A DNA stretch of 64,000 nucleotides, taken from assembly GCA_047495785.1 (NCBI GenBank), contig JBLDXI010000054.1:2542001-2606000 (forward strand), given 5' to 3'. The DNA comes from Lepidodermella squamata (Eukaryota > Gastrotricha). The position numbers were made by a program, and so were the translations under genes. The notes under the pieces were generated by a model, which was given only the letters and a program-made list of their open reading frames with translations, had not been told where the DNA came from and made no database searches. Shown one piece after another: positions 1 through 12,660 of the stretch (positions are counted from its first letter, which is position 1; each line of letters opens with the position of its first letter).

Positions 1-66
1 CAAAATCTATCCAAACAGAAGATAAGATCATAAAACTGCTATTTTTGGCTGGAATTTCTTTTTTCT

Positions 67-1565
67 TTATTTTGGCATTGAAAAACTTTGATACATATTT
101 CGTCTCGTCCATTCGTCTTCCGATAAAACTGTCCTTCTAATTATGTTAGGTTGATTGGCCCAATAACTTGGGTCCCTTTTAAGAGGCGTTCGCCAGTCTT
201 TCCCATAATGACCTTGCAACGCCTTTTCCGGCTCGCATGGTACCAGGTATAGATGGCGTAGAAATATTGTTGAGCAAAGCGACAGATCTGATGGATAAGC
301 ATAGGTTAGAATTGTCCGATTTTCGGCCAGGAATCCGTCGGTGTGGGGTAAATCGTTCGGTAACAAAGCGCTACCCAAATACCAAATGAAAACATCGACT
401 TGAAAAAGTGATTCGATGTATTGAGGCAAGGAGCTTGTGACGTAATACCGAGCCTCAACACCTGAAATCTTAAAATCTCCAAATCTACTGTCAAGTCGCA
501 TTTGAAGTTGTTCGATTTTGTCGGTCCGCTTCAAAGTCAAACTTGCTTTTAATTTGTCATCCTTTTTCATCTGTGCGAAAAACAAAAAGTATTATGCGGA
601 AACGAAGTAGAAACTATACTTACATGAAGCATATTATCGTAAAAGCTGTCGTTCAAGCGCGTGATTGGAACCATTAGATCAATGTCAGTATCGCCTCGAA
701 TTGCTGAGCAATCTCGATACAAGCCAAGCAGTGATCCGCCTTCAAGACCAACGGGCATTCCATTGAGCTTGTAGAATTGTCGAATGGACCATGCAGCGCT
801 CCAAGGTGCTTGATCTTCAATTTCACCATTGACGAATATTTGGTCCATCCTAAAAATGCCATTCTTCAAACAAGGCACAAATCTAGAGTATTTATGCCGG
901 TAATTTGCTTCCGAAAATGAGTGGATATCCCCGACTCCGCGGAATTTAGGAAGATTTTCTGTTTCGAAAATTGCTGGACATAGACAAGGTGGGCAGTTCT
1001 TGCTGATGAGAGAGGTTTGAAACTTGTTCGGAGGCATCCCGTGGCAATACGTGTAGCCTGTGTTCTGGGAATAAAACCGACGAATTTTAGCGAATATAAC
1101 AGCAATTCGATTGTTGAATGCATTTTCGACGACTAGATGAGTTAGATTTTCCGCTTCATTCTGCTTGAAATCGCCACAGCGTATGGCATCCACGTTGATG
1201 GATGCCAAATCTACTGTCGAACAAGCAATAAGTACTTTTTCCGTTTTCAGAATTTCCATCAATGCATCGTCATCTTGAAATCCAATTATCACAAATTTGG
1301 AAAAGCCAAACGCTGCGGTTTCGTTCCAGTCTTCATCTATAAACGGGTAAGCCATAGCAAATAATCCATCCGTCCCATTTAGAGGCAAAGAAGTCCCTCT
1401 CGCCTGAGAAATCGTCCGATTAGCTGAATTTTTCTGCCAGTCTTGAGCAACGGTGTAAATCCAAATGAGTCCAATTAGCGAGTAGATCAGCAAAATACCA
1501 TACAGTGAGCTAGGTATTTGAGTCGGAGCATTTCGCGCTAAACAATCTGTAACACGAAAGCACAT
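67..1565 (-). CDS. LicD/fukutin-like type II membrane protein
   Basis: Two exons, 1565-624 and 570-67, joined across a 53-nt intron (donor GTAAGT, acceptor CAG, phase 0), give about 481 residues. Residues 21-39 form one hydrophobic segment after a short N-terminus, as in a type II Golgi/ER protein. The stretch from about residue 270 (VGLEGGSLLGLYRDCS, then DTDID at 292-296) matches the nucleotidyltransferase-like core of the LicD/fukutin family, in which the Asp residues bind metal. The second exon carries YGKDWRTP, typical of the C-terminal part of that family. Relatives transfer phosphocholine or phosphorylated sugars onto glycans; the substrate here cannot be read from sequence. The resemblance is closest to LicD-like proteins that are numerous in nematodes. 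The start is the first ATG of the open frame. Domain call fairly sure, function open. Confidence 0.78.
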
Positions 1566-2267
1566 CTTTAATACAACAATGTATATTCTCTTTTCATATG
1601 TATATACTGTCTTATTATACTCCAGGAAAACTAATGCGGCATAACGTTAACAATAGAAATGCCATGTCATTTCCACGTTAGAGAGAAAAACAATCTATTC
1701 CCCTGCTGCTGAAGATGGTGGTTTCATCCGACCCCATTGTGCCCATCTCGCTCTAGTTTTTCAGTCCGGTCAGGTAAAAGTCATTGAAGAGATGAAAATT
1801 CATTTGCTCATCTGATTACTTGGCACGGGCGATAAAACAGGCAGGACAAATTTTACTAACCGGCCTCACAAAATTCCAAGTTTTCAATCTTTTCAGGTTT
1901 AAAATCGACAGTATAATGTATAAAGCCATTTTGCGAGTGAATATGTATTGAGTTGGCTCAATCGGAGCAGCGAATTTCGCGCAAAATTGTCTGATTTATA
2001 ATCCCGATTTAGTCTTTTTAAACTGCGTGTGCCTCGTTATTCTATTCTCATTACTCAAAACCGCAAGTGCACTGAATAGAAGACACTGAGAGTGGCCTCT
2101 TACCAAGGTGTGAACAAAGTCGTCATTTTTCCTATGGCGAGTCGGCGGCGATAAGCCACCAGCGTAATTAACAATGACAAGAAATCGAAGAAAAGAGGCG
2201 CGCATGAATATCAATCGCGCACACGAGGTGCGACCGCGCAAATCATTTACATCACTACCTCAGATTG
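1566..2267. other. Intergenic, divergent promoters
   Basis: This 0.7-kb gap lies between the divergently transcribed LicD-like gene and the GABA-B-type receptor gene, so it should hold both promoters. No convincing exon, RNA gene or repeat was seen. Confidence 0.5.
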
Positions 2268-4716
2268 ATGATGTGTTCAGCAATCGCCACTCTCTTACTG
2301 CTCATCGCTGTAGTTCAAGCCGTTGGCCAGGCGTTATCTAATCGGCAGTTGAAGGCCAATATTCAAAACCCGATATCCGTGTTATTTTTGTTACCAAACG
2401 ACGAAGGCGCTGATGACTGCAAAGTGGCGGCTCAAATCGCGTTTGATGTCGCGAATTATAAAGAAACCGGGGCATTGGGGGCTAAATTTGTACCAGATTT
2501 CCGAACGACAGGCATTCAATCGTATGTGACGATGGCGTTGAAATATTCGAAAGCCTGTTCCGAAGAAATGATGAACACCTGTTCACCGATCATCAACGGG
2601 CCGTTCAGCGAGTCAGATTGCGATGCGATCGGCTCATCGGCACATGTCCTTGGCTTGATTAGCCTAACACCAGGGTGTCGCGTGACCACATTCACCGATC
2701 GAACACGCTACCCGAATTTATACCGAAACCAAATCCCTGTCGAAAACCAAATCTACGCAAAAATGAAATTCATCACCGACGTTGGAGGCTGGTCGAGAAT
2801 CGTCCTGCTAACAGCTCTCCCTGGGACTGATAGCAACTTGGTGTCTAAACAATTACAGGCTGAGGCCTGGAAGTACAACATCAGCACACCAATCTTTATG
2901 ACTCTTTTGCCAGATTCTTACCAAACCGCTTTCTCTGAAATCAAGAATAGTCCATTTCATATAATTGTAGCGGATTTTGCGGAGACAAAAGCGCAAGTTG
3001 TGCTGTTTCTCTGCGGGGCAGCTGCCGCAGGAATAACTGCAGATCTCGGCTATGTTTTCATTTTTAAATGGCATGTCTACTCCAACCCTAATGCGCCTGG
3101 TACGGTGCCCACGGCAGGCTGCGATCGATCGCAGCTCCAAAACCAGGTAAATATTTCGGTTATCTAAGGAGGATTTTTTTCAAAATTGTTTTTCATAGTT
3201 TCGTGCGTCCTTTTTTATCGGTGACGCTATTTTACCGGCTTGGTATTACAAAAGTGTCAATAAGACGCTCCTCGGCTACAACTTGACAGAATTTCGCCAG
3301 CAATTTTTCGCAAGAAAGCCCCAAGAGTTGAATCACCCTATTGCCATATCGTGCCATGACACTGCTCTTCAGACAATAGCAGCTCTTCGCGCAGTAAAAT
3401 CAACTGAAAACAAAACAGCGATGAATGAGACTCTCCAAGTTATCTCATCTAAAGTGAAAAAAGTTCTTGAAGCGCTGGAATTTGTTCCTATTGCCAACAG
3501 CGGACGCCCTTTGAAATTTTCACCGCGTCTCGCGATGGATGGCCAAACTCAGTTCGTCTATCAGTTCAATTATATCACGAGTTCAATCGACCTCGTTTAC
3601 CAAATACGGCTGAGAGATATCGAGCAGCCTAATGAGCTTGCTAGCTATGTTATTGAACGGATTCAAGGCCGCCCTATTGAATGGCGGACTGGGGCCAAGC
3701 CACCGACTGATTCGAAACTGATCACATCTACTATAGATTTGATTTCAGTTTCAGCTTACGCGGTTTTATTCGCCATCATTATCTCTCTGTTCCTCGGTCA
3801 ATTTTTCAGTCTAGCAATGACGTTGAGCCTTTTCGGCTTTTCGCCAGTCATGGAAACTCTACCTCGTTGGAAAAGTGCTTTGTTGGAAGGCTTAACTTAC
3901 ATCAACGTAACGGCAATTTTATTCCTTGTCAACACTCCTTCTAGGCTCGATCTACTCTGTAAATTTCGCTGGTTTGCTATTATTGTGGCTACATCTCGAG
4001 TTCACGGTGTCTTGGTTCCTAAAGCCATTCTTTATTACAAGCGAATCAAATGGAGGGAAGACTTCAGCCGCTTCACAAAGTCTGAAGTTGTACAAAAGAA
4101 TGAACGTTTCGTCTTAACCGGATCGGCGATATTTTCGACGGTACTGATTGTCCTTCTACTACTCTGGTTCATGTTGGATCCTCTACGCGGGGTCCTTGTC
4201 CCAGTTTTCGGCAATCCAAAACCAGTTAATGATTTTGTTTTCGTTCAAACTTTGGCGGAGAGTTGTGATTCGGATTACCAGCCCTTTTGGATCGCCTTAT
4301 TTTGCCTGGCCAATGTCGCTTTTCTCGTAGCTGGGACGATTTTTTCTGTGCTGACTCGAGGTGTCGTTTACCAGGTTGAATACGGCTTTGCAGACATTGA
4401 TTACGTCCGATACGCGATTTACGGATCGCTAGTGAATTGTGTTATCTTCATAGTGGTCGTAGCTTCGCTGCATGGTGTGCCAACTCAACAAATGCTAGCA
4501 ACTGCTATTGGATTGGTGATTCAGTCTGCAACTATTGATAGCTTCATCTTTTTCCCAGGAGCAACGCGTAATGCCAAGGAGTTTTTCTTGGTCATTTTCA
4601 AACGCAGAAGGCTTGGCGCTATCGGGATTGAGCCGCGAGCTGGCGAGCCAGAAATGGACTTGAATGACATTTCAGCGCAACAGGTACGGGCCAGTAGTAT
4701 ATCTATCGCGACTTGA
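2268..4716 (+). CDS. Divergent GABA-B-type class C GPCR
   Basis: Exons 2268-3146 and 3199-4716 join across a 52-nt intron (donor CAG|GTAAAT, acceptor CATAG, phase 0) into about 798 residues. The N-terminus is a signal peptide (about residues 1-21). Residues of roughly 35-440 resemble a bilobed receptor ligand-binding domain, with paired cysteines and a YPNLYR motif. The segment IEWRTGAKPPTDS at about 454 resembles the linker that precedes the membrane domain in GABA-B receptors. Seven hydrophobic segments follow from about residue 474, then a short basic tail (KRRR). Such receptors couple to G proteins at the plasma membrane. Class C signature residues are weakly kept, so the ligand is uncertain. 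AATAAA lies at 4760-4765. A possible donor (CAG|GTACGG at 4684) could extend the tail with another exon. Confidence 0.8.
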
Positions 4717-5097
4717 ATTGCTGCCATCTCCAGAACGATGATAAATTTTTTGATCAGCTAATAAACGCTATGTGTGGTTTCATAAACATCGTACGGGTGC
4801 AGCTTTCATCATTTTTAAATACTTAGCTCAAGTTTAGAATTTGATCTATATAATATGTCAGAGCACCGATTGATTCGAATCAAGAAGCGCGAAAGTAGCA
4901 ATTAGCAAGTAATCTCGGTTAAACGAAGACGAATGCTTCTACCAACGCTTGCTGTGTTTTATTGAAGTCGAAGAGCATGCAAAGGCTTTCTTTCTCAGCA
5001 TTTTATTTTCAGCCAAACAATTTTCATCTCCAGGTACAAACTTCTCACAATTTATAGAGAGTTGGAGCCAACTGCAGCCAACTGAAGACGCTCCAAC
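4717..5097. other. Intergenic between convergent genes
   Basis: This 380-bp gap holds the 3-prime ends of two convergent genes. A poly(A) signal AATAAA at 4760-4765 fits the receptor gene on the left. Nothing else was recognised. Confidence 0.5.
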
Positions 5098-5334
5098 TCA
5101 GCTCTTCAGCGATCCGAGGCATAATTCACATTTACCGTACTTACTGTCGTAACCATAAGCACTGCAGCTTTTGTTATGTTCGCATACCACCTGACAGATC
5201 GATTCATTCTTGGCGTATTCACGGTGGACTCCAACCGAGCATTTCGTGGCCAAATCACTCACTTTCTTGCTAGCAGCCGCCATTGCAAGTAAAATGGCTA
5301 ATGCCATAAGCATAGCAGTCTTTGTAAAGGCCAT
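5098..5334 (-). CDS. Small secreted Cys-rich protein, PAN/apple-like
   Basis: A single open frame of 78 residues starts with a clear signal peptide (basic start, then a hydrophobic run to about residue 21 ending AAAS). The mature part has six cysteines, including a C-x3-C-x5-C cluster followed by AYGYDS and KCELC, which resembles a fragment of a PAN/apple domain (carbohydrate or protein binding in extracellular proteins). A strong GTAAGT sits inside the frame at about residue 65, so the last residues might be replaced by a spliced exon, and the model may be partial. No partner gene is evident. Confidence 0.5.
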   Translation of the reverse strand: MAFTKTAMLMALAILLAMAAASKKVSDLATKCSVGVHREYAKNESICQVVCEHNKSCSAYGYDSKYGKCELCLGSLKS

Positions 5335-5983
5335 TGTAAGATATTAAGTTGATGTATATTGAATGTGGAAATTATGAAGAAAGATCATAGCTATGATCTC
5401 TCCAGCAGGAATTCTACGTTAAACAGCTGCTCCCTCTTATCGACAATTTCTAGGTGCAAAAATGGAAAAACAAGCAATCGAGCGTAGAAACAGACCGAGA
5501 ACTGGCTAGTGCTTTCACGGACTAGAATGAACTGACGCTTCCTACATCAGAAAAGCAGGCTATCTTTAAATAAAATTATTGACGAATTCGGCCACGTCCA
5601 CAGTAAAGATGCCTCTTCGGAGGTAGGGAGGTAGGTGGGACCTGTAGGTAGGACCTGTAGGTAGGACCTGTAGGGAGGTAGGAAGCACAGAAAGGCCATT
5701 AAACACATAGCCATAAGCTTTAATGTAACAACAGTGTCCATCTTCCACGGTCAGATAGATCAGTGCCCGCAAACTTTTTTTACCGCCGGCATTTTTGGCC
5801 TGTTACATCTATTGACCACATTTCTAGATGAATTAAGGATAACAAAAGGCAACGGAACAGCTTGAGAATCATCAATTTTAATACGCGGCACGTTTGAAAA
5901 AGGATTCATGATAAATATATGGTACAGCATACACTGCAAAATAAGAGATAGTATTTATAACGCAGCTTCAAGACGCATTCATT
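5335..5983. other. Intergenic with a short minisatellite
   Basis: This gap separates the small secreted protein gene from the 3-prime end of NR-1. It contains the 13-bp minisatellite listed separately. No further exon could be supported. Confidence 0.4.
5621..5683. repeat. 13-bp minisatellite
   Basis: The unit GTAGGTAGGACCT occurs three times in a row (5631-5669, first copy with one change), flanked on both sides by degenerate GTAGGGAGGTAGG units. It is GT-rich on the plus strand. Confidence 0.85.
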
Positions 5984-8273
5984 TTAAAAATTTTGCTCAG
6001 AGGTGCTCAAATTGACTGCTTCGAAAAATTCTGCAGGAATATTTGCCTTCGGCATAGGAACAGCGTCGTAAGGCGGTGTGAATTTCGTGAATTGGAAGTA
6101 GAAGTCTTTGAACAGTGGCGATGTTACAGCAAATGTATACGGACAGTAGACGGGGGGTCCTCGAATTTCCATCTTGAAAACGTGAGTGCAGTTGCCAAAA
6201 AATGTAAGAGTCTCTTGAAACGCAGCCAGCCGCTGTTCGAAATATGGTTTCTGACTCATGTAATGAATCAGGGCCAACTCGTACCGCGACCGCACTGCTC
6301 GCATTCTATCGACATCTTCAAGCTTAGCAAAATCTGAGAGAAAAACATTTCAAAAACACATTGCTACAAAAGAAACAATCAACATTACTTGGATCGAAAG
6401 TAAGAAGTGTGCAGAAAAGGGCAAACTCTTGAAGATCGCCAACGGATGACATCATTTTGTTGCCAGCTTGGCAAAGGAATCGTTCGAGCACAAAATGCCA
6501 CGGGTTGCATTCCGAAACTTTCTGCCATGCCCCGTTTCTGTCCAAAGACATCGAATTCGGAATTTGCCGCTCCATGTCAAAGTCGAGCGAAAATTGCGCG
6601 ATGAGGATCGGAAAAAAGGCGTTGGTAAACACGACCAACCGGTCTTCCATTGTTGTTGTACTGGTACCAGGTAACAGGGTAATGAATTCGCTGATGCAAC
6701 GGATGTAAGTGTCAAGGGCGACGGACCGCTGAGCAGTTAATCCCCCCATAGCGAAACCTCTCGCAGCAGAGTTAGGCTCAATCTTAATCCTGATTTGAGA
6801 TATCGGAGCCAAGCGAGCGACAGCATCAACAGCTTGATCCAGAAGCCACCGAGATGCATCCCTTTCATCATTTCCGATCACATCGTAAATCGGCGCTGAG
6901 GCTTGAAGAGCGTAATTGAGCGATATGTTGGAACTTGAATCAAACGCTATGGTATCGTTACAGAGCGATAGCGTCGTAGACTCTGGTTCTAGCTGGAGTA
7001 GCTCGTCGATATCGTCCAAAGACATTTCATCCTCTTGTAAGGACAACGTTGGTGATAATGACTTTGAGCCATTCCTCTCCAACTTGGTTTCGTTCTAATA
7101 TGCAAAACATAGAAAATTTCAATTTTTGCATTACTGGAGTTAAGGCTCTAGAAAAGTTAGTTCCGAAGGTGTGGTCATTCGGCAAACTTCGGGGAATCTT
7201 ACCATAGCAGGAACCAAGTTTGATACTCCCCCGCCGCTTGATAACGATTCGCTTCCAGCGCCATCTGAAGTCGAATTCCCGGGCAACAGGTGGTTGCGAT
7301 TGCGTCGGAAAACCGGCTCATGAATCACTGAATTTTGCTGTGCTAATTGCGCGACAGTCGCCTCGATTTCAGCCCGCAGTTCTGTTGTCATTCGGCCCAT
7401 AGCCTTCTCACTCATCGACATGCCAGATTCGACACAGCGTTCAAGCCGGCATTTGCGGCAATTCGAACTGGCCGGGCATCTTCCACCCGGCTCTAACGTC
7501 TTGCATTTGTAGCCGAGTCGAAATTTCCCATTCATCGACCGGCGGAAGAAGCCTTTACAGCCCTCACAAGAAACTACGCCGTAGTGAATGCCCGTGCTTG
7601 ATGCACCGCAAATTCTGCACGGAATTTGTGTGAAATCGAACTGAAAAAATTGAAAATAATGAAAATAAAGAAAATTTCCAAAATTTCGAACTCTGTTTAT
7701 CGCAGCAACTGGTTGAGGCGTTGGCGTTACTACCAGCTGTAGAGGCGAAAGGGTCCTACGTCTCCGCATTGGCGTTTTGATGATGCTCTTCGCAGCTTTC
7801 GGTGGACTAACCCCCGTGGACGATGCCGTACTCCCGGGCGAAATCGATGATCCATTGGCAAGGTCGGATCCCATCAAAACCATACGGCAGCGGATGAATT
7901 TGCAGTAACGGCACTCGCTGGCCTTGTACGTGGTAACCTTACTGATATTTTGCGCACCCTCACCGCCACAGGTGCATGCAAAATTATCGCCGGTTTTGAT
8001 ATGCCGGCAATAGAATCTCTAAAATTTCGAATGATTAATTCGCTTAATTTTTTTTAATTTTTTCCTTACCCGGCAAGATTCACAGATTGAGATAATACTC
8101 GGCAGTATGATTCGTTTGCTTTTTAGGGCGTTCTTTCGAACGGCAACTGAGATCATTTTCGCGCAAACTTGGCATTGAGTCGATATTCGCGACGTTAGTG
8201 TTGTTGTTGTTGATGTAGAATCAGCCTCGGCCAGCTCTAAATTCAAGCTGGTCACAAGCCGCGGGTCGGTCAT
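5984..8273 (-). CDS. NR-1: nuclear receptor with two DBDs
   Basis: Exons 8273-8070, 8018-7203, 7094-6389 and 6333-5984 give 691 residues in one frame. DBD1 runs CQVC, ICESCR, then FYCRHIKTG, CTC and ECRYC. DBD2 runs CRIC, CEGCKGFFRRS, then [15 protein letters not shown]. The ligand-binding domain occupies roughly the last 240 residues, with FFPILIAQFSLDFD as its core signature. The protein should be a nuclear, ligand-regulated transcription factor. The P-box CEGCKG of DBD2 is the common type for AGGTCA-like half-sites. Unlike its paralogues it has no intron inside the first finger of DBD2. An AT-rich stretch at 7641-7691 (51 nt, GTTCG...TTTTTTCAG) is in frame and is probably a small intron, which would make the protein 674 residues. 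A Thr/Ser-rich hinge links the DBDs. Confidence 0.85.
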
Positions 8274-9373
8274 TTTTCCGTAAGCACCGAAACTAAAGCC
8301 AAAAAAATGGTCAGAATAATAATATCCTGAAATTTTGAGAGTGAGCAGGAAAAGGGACTAAATTGCTGGAAGGTTCATTTCACGGTGTGGATATATCGAA
8401 TATTTGAAAAAGCAATTATTGCCTGCCTTGTTTGGCACGCCAGCAAAAAAACTTGCTCGTTTTCCAGCGATGTATAATGTGTTCTAGCGTTTTTTTCACC
8501 GCGATCAATGGCTCAGGTAGCAAGGTGCGTACAAATATTATTATTAGTATGCTTATATGTAGTAGCATATAGCAAATAATGGAGAGAGGCTATACGCACT
8601 CGTCGCGTTTACTTATTGATGCAAAGCCTGCTCCTGTGGCTATTGACTCAGCAGTTTTTTTTTGACCGACATGTGCTGCGCTCTACGAAAAGCCGGCAAA
8701 CAGTGAATCATGAAATTTGGCTGAAACCGCATTACGCATTATTTGATTTGCGCTTTTAAATTAAATAAATATTAAATCAATTTTCGAACAATGTTTAAAA
8801 AAATATGAATTTTTAATAAAATCAAGCCTAAATTGGTTTTATTGAACTTGAAATCGAAAGCGAAAGTGGAAATCTAAAAATCGAAATATCCGAAAGCAAA
8901 ATAGCAAAACGCGTTCATTAATCGTATCTTTTCAAAAAAATAAAAAATTAAACTTCTTGCTTTCAAAGTGACCCTAATTTTTGGGTCATTTCGAGAGTCC
9001 ATTTTCAAGACATAAAAACCGGCAAGAAAATACCAACTTATCAAATTTTTGAAATTCAACGAAAACAAATATCGAAAAAATTCATCGAAGGTCATTCTTT
9101 GAGAAAAACACATCTCTCAAAAATATTCATTATTTTATTCGGAACGAATTTTTCATAATTTTACACAATAAATAGATGTATTCGTTACAATTTTAGCAAT
9201 AATGATTATCACTTTTCATTCAAAAAACAATCAACCTTCATTGTTACCTGGACAGTGTTTTTACAACTTCATCCTAGTGATATTCACAATGTTTTCTTCG
9301 AAAATAATAATATATGACAGCATAAGTTGCGCAAAATAGCAGAAAATAGTGTCGAGCGGTTAATTTTTTTCGA
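8274..9373. other. Upstream region of NR-1, 3-prime flank of NR-2
   Basis: This 1.1-kb AT-rich stretch presumably contains the NR-1 promoter. Its one recognisable feature is the element at 8649-8670, shared with the upstream regions of NR-2 and NR-3. Short open frames inside it have no domain signature. Confidence 0.45.
8649..8670 (-). promoter_or_regulatory. Conserved GGTCA/A-tract element upstream of NR-1
   Basis: On the gene strand this reads GTCGGTCA followed by an A-tract and CTGCTG. Near-identical blocks occur upstream of NR-2 and NR-3. The GGTCA core resembles a nuclear receptor half-site. It lies about 380 bp before the start codon. Regulatory function is inferred from conservation only. 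Confidence 0.45.
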
Positions 9374-11702
9374 TTATTTACAACTGGGTGCCTCTTGCAA
9401 GCTATTGCACGGCACTGGCGGCGTAAGCGTAACAAACTGCAATTGGAAATCTCGGAATAACGGGGATGACATATTCAAGAACATTGTACAATGCGTTGGC
9501 ATCATGCGAATTTCGCACTGAAAAATGCGCGTCGATCCGCGGAAAAAGTCAACAAGTTGCCGCATTTGTTGCATGCGCATATCGCGCTCAGCTTCATCGA
9601 GAACATTTTCGGCTAAATAATGAAACAACGCCGTTTCGTATCGCGACTCCAACGCCGTGATCAGGCTTGGATTGCTGAGGCCGGGGACTTTCGTATTGAA
9701 ACAAAGTAGACCGCAAAATATCGCAAATTCGCGCAAGTTGAATACCGTTGACGTCATTTGATTGCCGGCATCACATAGAAATCGTTCGGTTAACTGGATC
9801 CATGAACTGCATTTTTCAATCATTTGCCACGCGCCGTTTCTATCAAGATTAAAATGATTCGGAATTTGCTTTTCAACATCGAATTGCAAAGATAACTGCG
9901 CGGCAAGAATCGGGAAAAAGCCGTTTGAAAACAAAATAACGCGATCGTTAATCGCCAACTGGTTCATTCCAGGTAGATTGGTGACAAAATCACTGATTGC
10001 TTTAATGTAAACGTCGAAAGCCTGAACGCGTTGCGTTACTATGTCCCATTTTGTGGTGTTAGCATCAGCTCGGATGACGAGATTGGAAATAGGAGCAAGC
10101 CTGGCAGTGGCTTCAGCGGCGCGATCTATCAACCACCACGATGAATCAACATCGCCGTTAGACATGTTGAAGTACAAATTATGAGTAGGGCTGAGGGACC
10201 ACTCCAACGAGTTGACATCCTCTGGCAGCGTTATTTGAGGTGGAATCATCGACATCAGCGTAGTATTCCAGCCTTCTCCGGAAAAACCTAAATTAGAAAA
10301 ATAAAATAATTTCGAAAAAATCCTCCTTAATTTTTTTACCTTCAAAATTATCCGAATAATTAGAATAATTGTCGCCAAAGGGAACAAGAGCCGTTGAGAC
10401 TTGCATTTGCTCGGCCTCATCCGACGAAATGCCGCTGCTTGACGCCGATAACAGCGCCGTTTCCATCGGCAAATCATCGAGCGAAATCAGCGCTAGTTCG
10501 TCGACATCCGGCTCGAGTTTGACCGAAAAGTTGTCGAAAACGCCACTTTCTCGCGCATCAACCATCATGACCTCGTCGCCGTTGATTGTATTATTACTAG
10601 TAGTCGCATCTTCGTCGGATGAGTTGCCGCTTGAGGTCGATGAATCATCGTCTGATTTTTCCAGTGTGGATGACCTAGCGCGTTTATTACCCCGCCGCGT
10701 AATCGGCTGGCTGAGGGCTGATTTTTCCCTCGCTAATTTCGCAATTGTCTCATCGAGTTCCCGGCGTTGTTGACGATTCAGCCGGCCGATTGCGGATTCA
10801 TTCTGCGACATGCCAGCGGCGTAGCAGCGTTTCAGCCGACATTGCCGGCAGTTCGATGATTGCGGGCAGAGTTTAGCCGGTTCTGCATTGGCGGCTGCGT
10901 CTTTTTCGAATTGTTTGCAACGGTATTGCAGCCGGAATGCGCCGCGAATCGATCGTCGAAAAAAGCCTTTACATCCCTCGCATGAGACAACGCCAAAGTG
11001 AATTCCAGAGCCTAAAAAATTAAATTTAAATTAAAAAATTACGTAAAATTGATTTTTAGTTACTTGAACATCCGCAGACTTTGCATGGAATTTTCGAGAA
11101 ATCAAGTCGCGTATTCGACGTGTTCGTAGAACTGCCGACAGGTTCCGCTTTCGGCACCCTGTGATTAGCCGGCTTTATTGTCGATGATGGCGATGATGAC
11201 GAAACGCCGGTCGAAGACGACGACGAAGATCCGCTCAAGTTAGACTGCGGCGTCACCGGTTGCGATGAAGTTGACGTGCTGAGAAGGGCGGATCGAGAGG
11301 TGGTTGTTCGCTTTTCAGTCGCATTGGCCTTGAGAGCGGCCTGGCAACGGTCGAACCGGCAGCTGCGGCACTCGATCTTGTCGAGACTGAATTGCGACGA
11401 GCCACCGCACGAGCAGACCAGCTTTTCACTCGCTTTCACGCAACGGCAATAAAATTTCTGCAAAAATTACATGTGATTTTAGCAACGGACATTTTTTGAC
11501 CGATCGAGCAGACATAATTCGATTTTTTTAATTTTTTTCGAAAAATTTAGAATAAACTTACTCGACAAGCTTCGCAAATTGGCGGGATGGTTGCCATTTT
11601 TCCGGATTTTGTCAGCATTGGAACTTTAATCGGCCTATCGCAGGCCTTGCAAATTCGAAGATCACCCATAGCGGCTAAACTGTCGTTAGCTACGAGGGCC
11701 AT
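9374..11702 (-). CDS. NR-2: nuclear receptor with two DBDs
   Basis: Exons 11702-11562, 11457-11064, 11011-10340 and 10287-9374 give 706 residues. The short first exon (47 codons) carries the first Cys pairs of DBD1 (CKAC ... CEACR); the second exon supplies KFYCRC, CSC and ECRSC and a Ser-rich linker. DBD2 starts CKVCGCSS, is split by an intron, then reads GVVSCEGCKGFFRR and CPQSSNCRQCRLKRC. A long acidic and Ser-rich hinge precedes a ligand-binding domain with DRVILFSNGFFPILAAQLSLQFD. All joins keep frame (phases 0, 1, 1). It is closest to NR-3 in exon plan and sequence. The LBD lies in one exon, unlike the split LBD of NR-5 to NR-16. Confidence 0.87.
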
Positions 11703-12660
11703 CTTTAGCGGATTAATTTTCTATGAAAAATAAAGCGCCACCTCAAAGTTAATTAGGTGCAAAATAGAAACAGTGAGCACCCGCGACACTTTGCGGCTTT
11801 TATAAACAGCTCAATATGAGATAACGAATGGTTTCAGGGTAAACTAGATAATAAAAAGCCGAGGAACTTGAGATAACACTGCGGCTCTTGTGTCATGCAG
11901 CAGCTAATTCTTCTGGCTGCTGTGGTGGTGGCGCTTTCTCTTCTCGACATGCGTCTGCTGGCTGGCTGGCTATTACACACATACAAACACGTGAAAGCAC
12001 ACAAAAAAGAACCGTTCTTAGTAATAAAATCACACATATTGCAGAGGCCGTTGTAATAAGAGCCGCCGTGTTCCATCAAGTAATTATTGGGATGTAATAA
12101 TGCTATTTGACACTGCCACGCAGACCCACTATCAATAATCGATGACCGTAAATCATGTGATCTACTATAGCTGGACAAATAAAAGACAAAAATATCGAGC
12201 TCAAGTGAGAAGGGTGCTTAATAATTCAGAGGATCAAAAAGACAATATTTGATCTAAAAAAATCCCGCCTATTTTTATCAAATAACGCAGTTCTTTTCAA
12301 CTTGTCTCAAGTTTGAGGCCAACGACCTTGCAATAAATCGCAACAATGATGTGAAAAAAATGAGCTCATTGCGCTGACAAGCACTGAATGAAAGTTGATG
12401 GAACCAGCTATGATTAAGAGGGCACAACTACAAGGTCACGTTTGCAGTTTTATCGCTTGCGATATGGCAGGAAAGAAGTGTGTTATCTCGCAAACCAGTA
12501 ATAATTGAAAAGATAAATTACGCCTAAACCGCGCGCTCGGTATAGATAGAATTTTAACGTTAACATAAAGGTGACGATCAATAGCTTTCTTCTTTTCCTT
12601 CATTAATAAACGCATATAAAGCGAGCGCTATGTAATAGTAAAAGCACTACGCATGTTTAT

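Noticed and set aside
4684-4727. Additional 3-prime exon of the GABA-B-type receptor
   Set aside because: A donor-like CAG|GTACGG exists, but no good downstream exon was found and a poly(A) signal follows the stop closely.
5547-5772. Overlapping minus-strand open frames over the minisatellite
   Set aside because: The coding potential comes from the GTAGGTAGGACCT repeats; no conserved Cys framework or clear splice sites.
11834-12178. Open frames on both strands upstream of NR-2
   Set aside because: No domain, signal peptide or splice partner; composition is that of surrounding intergenic DNA.
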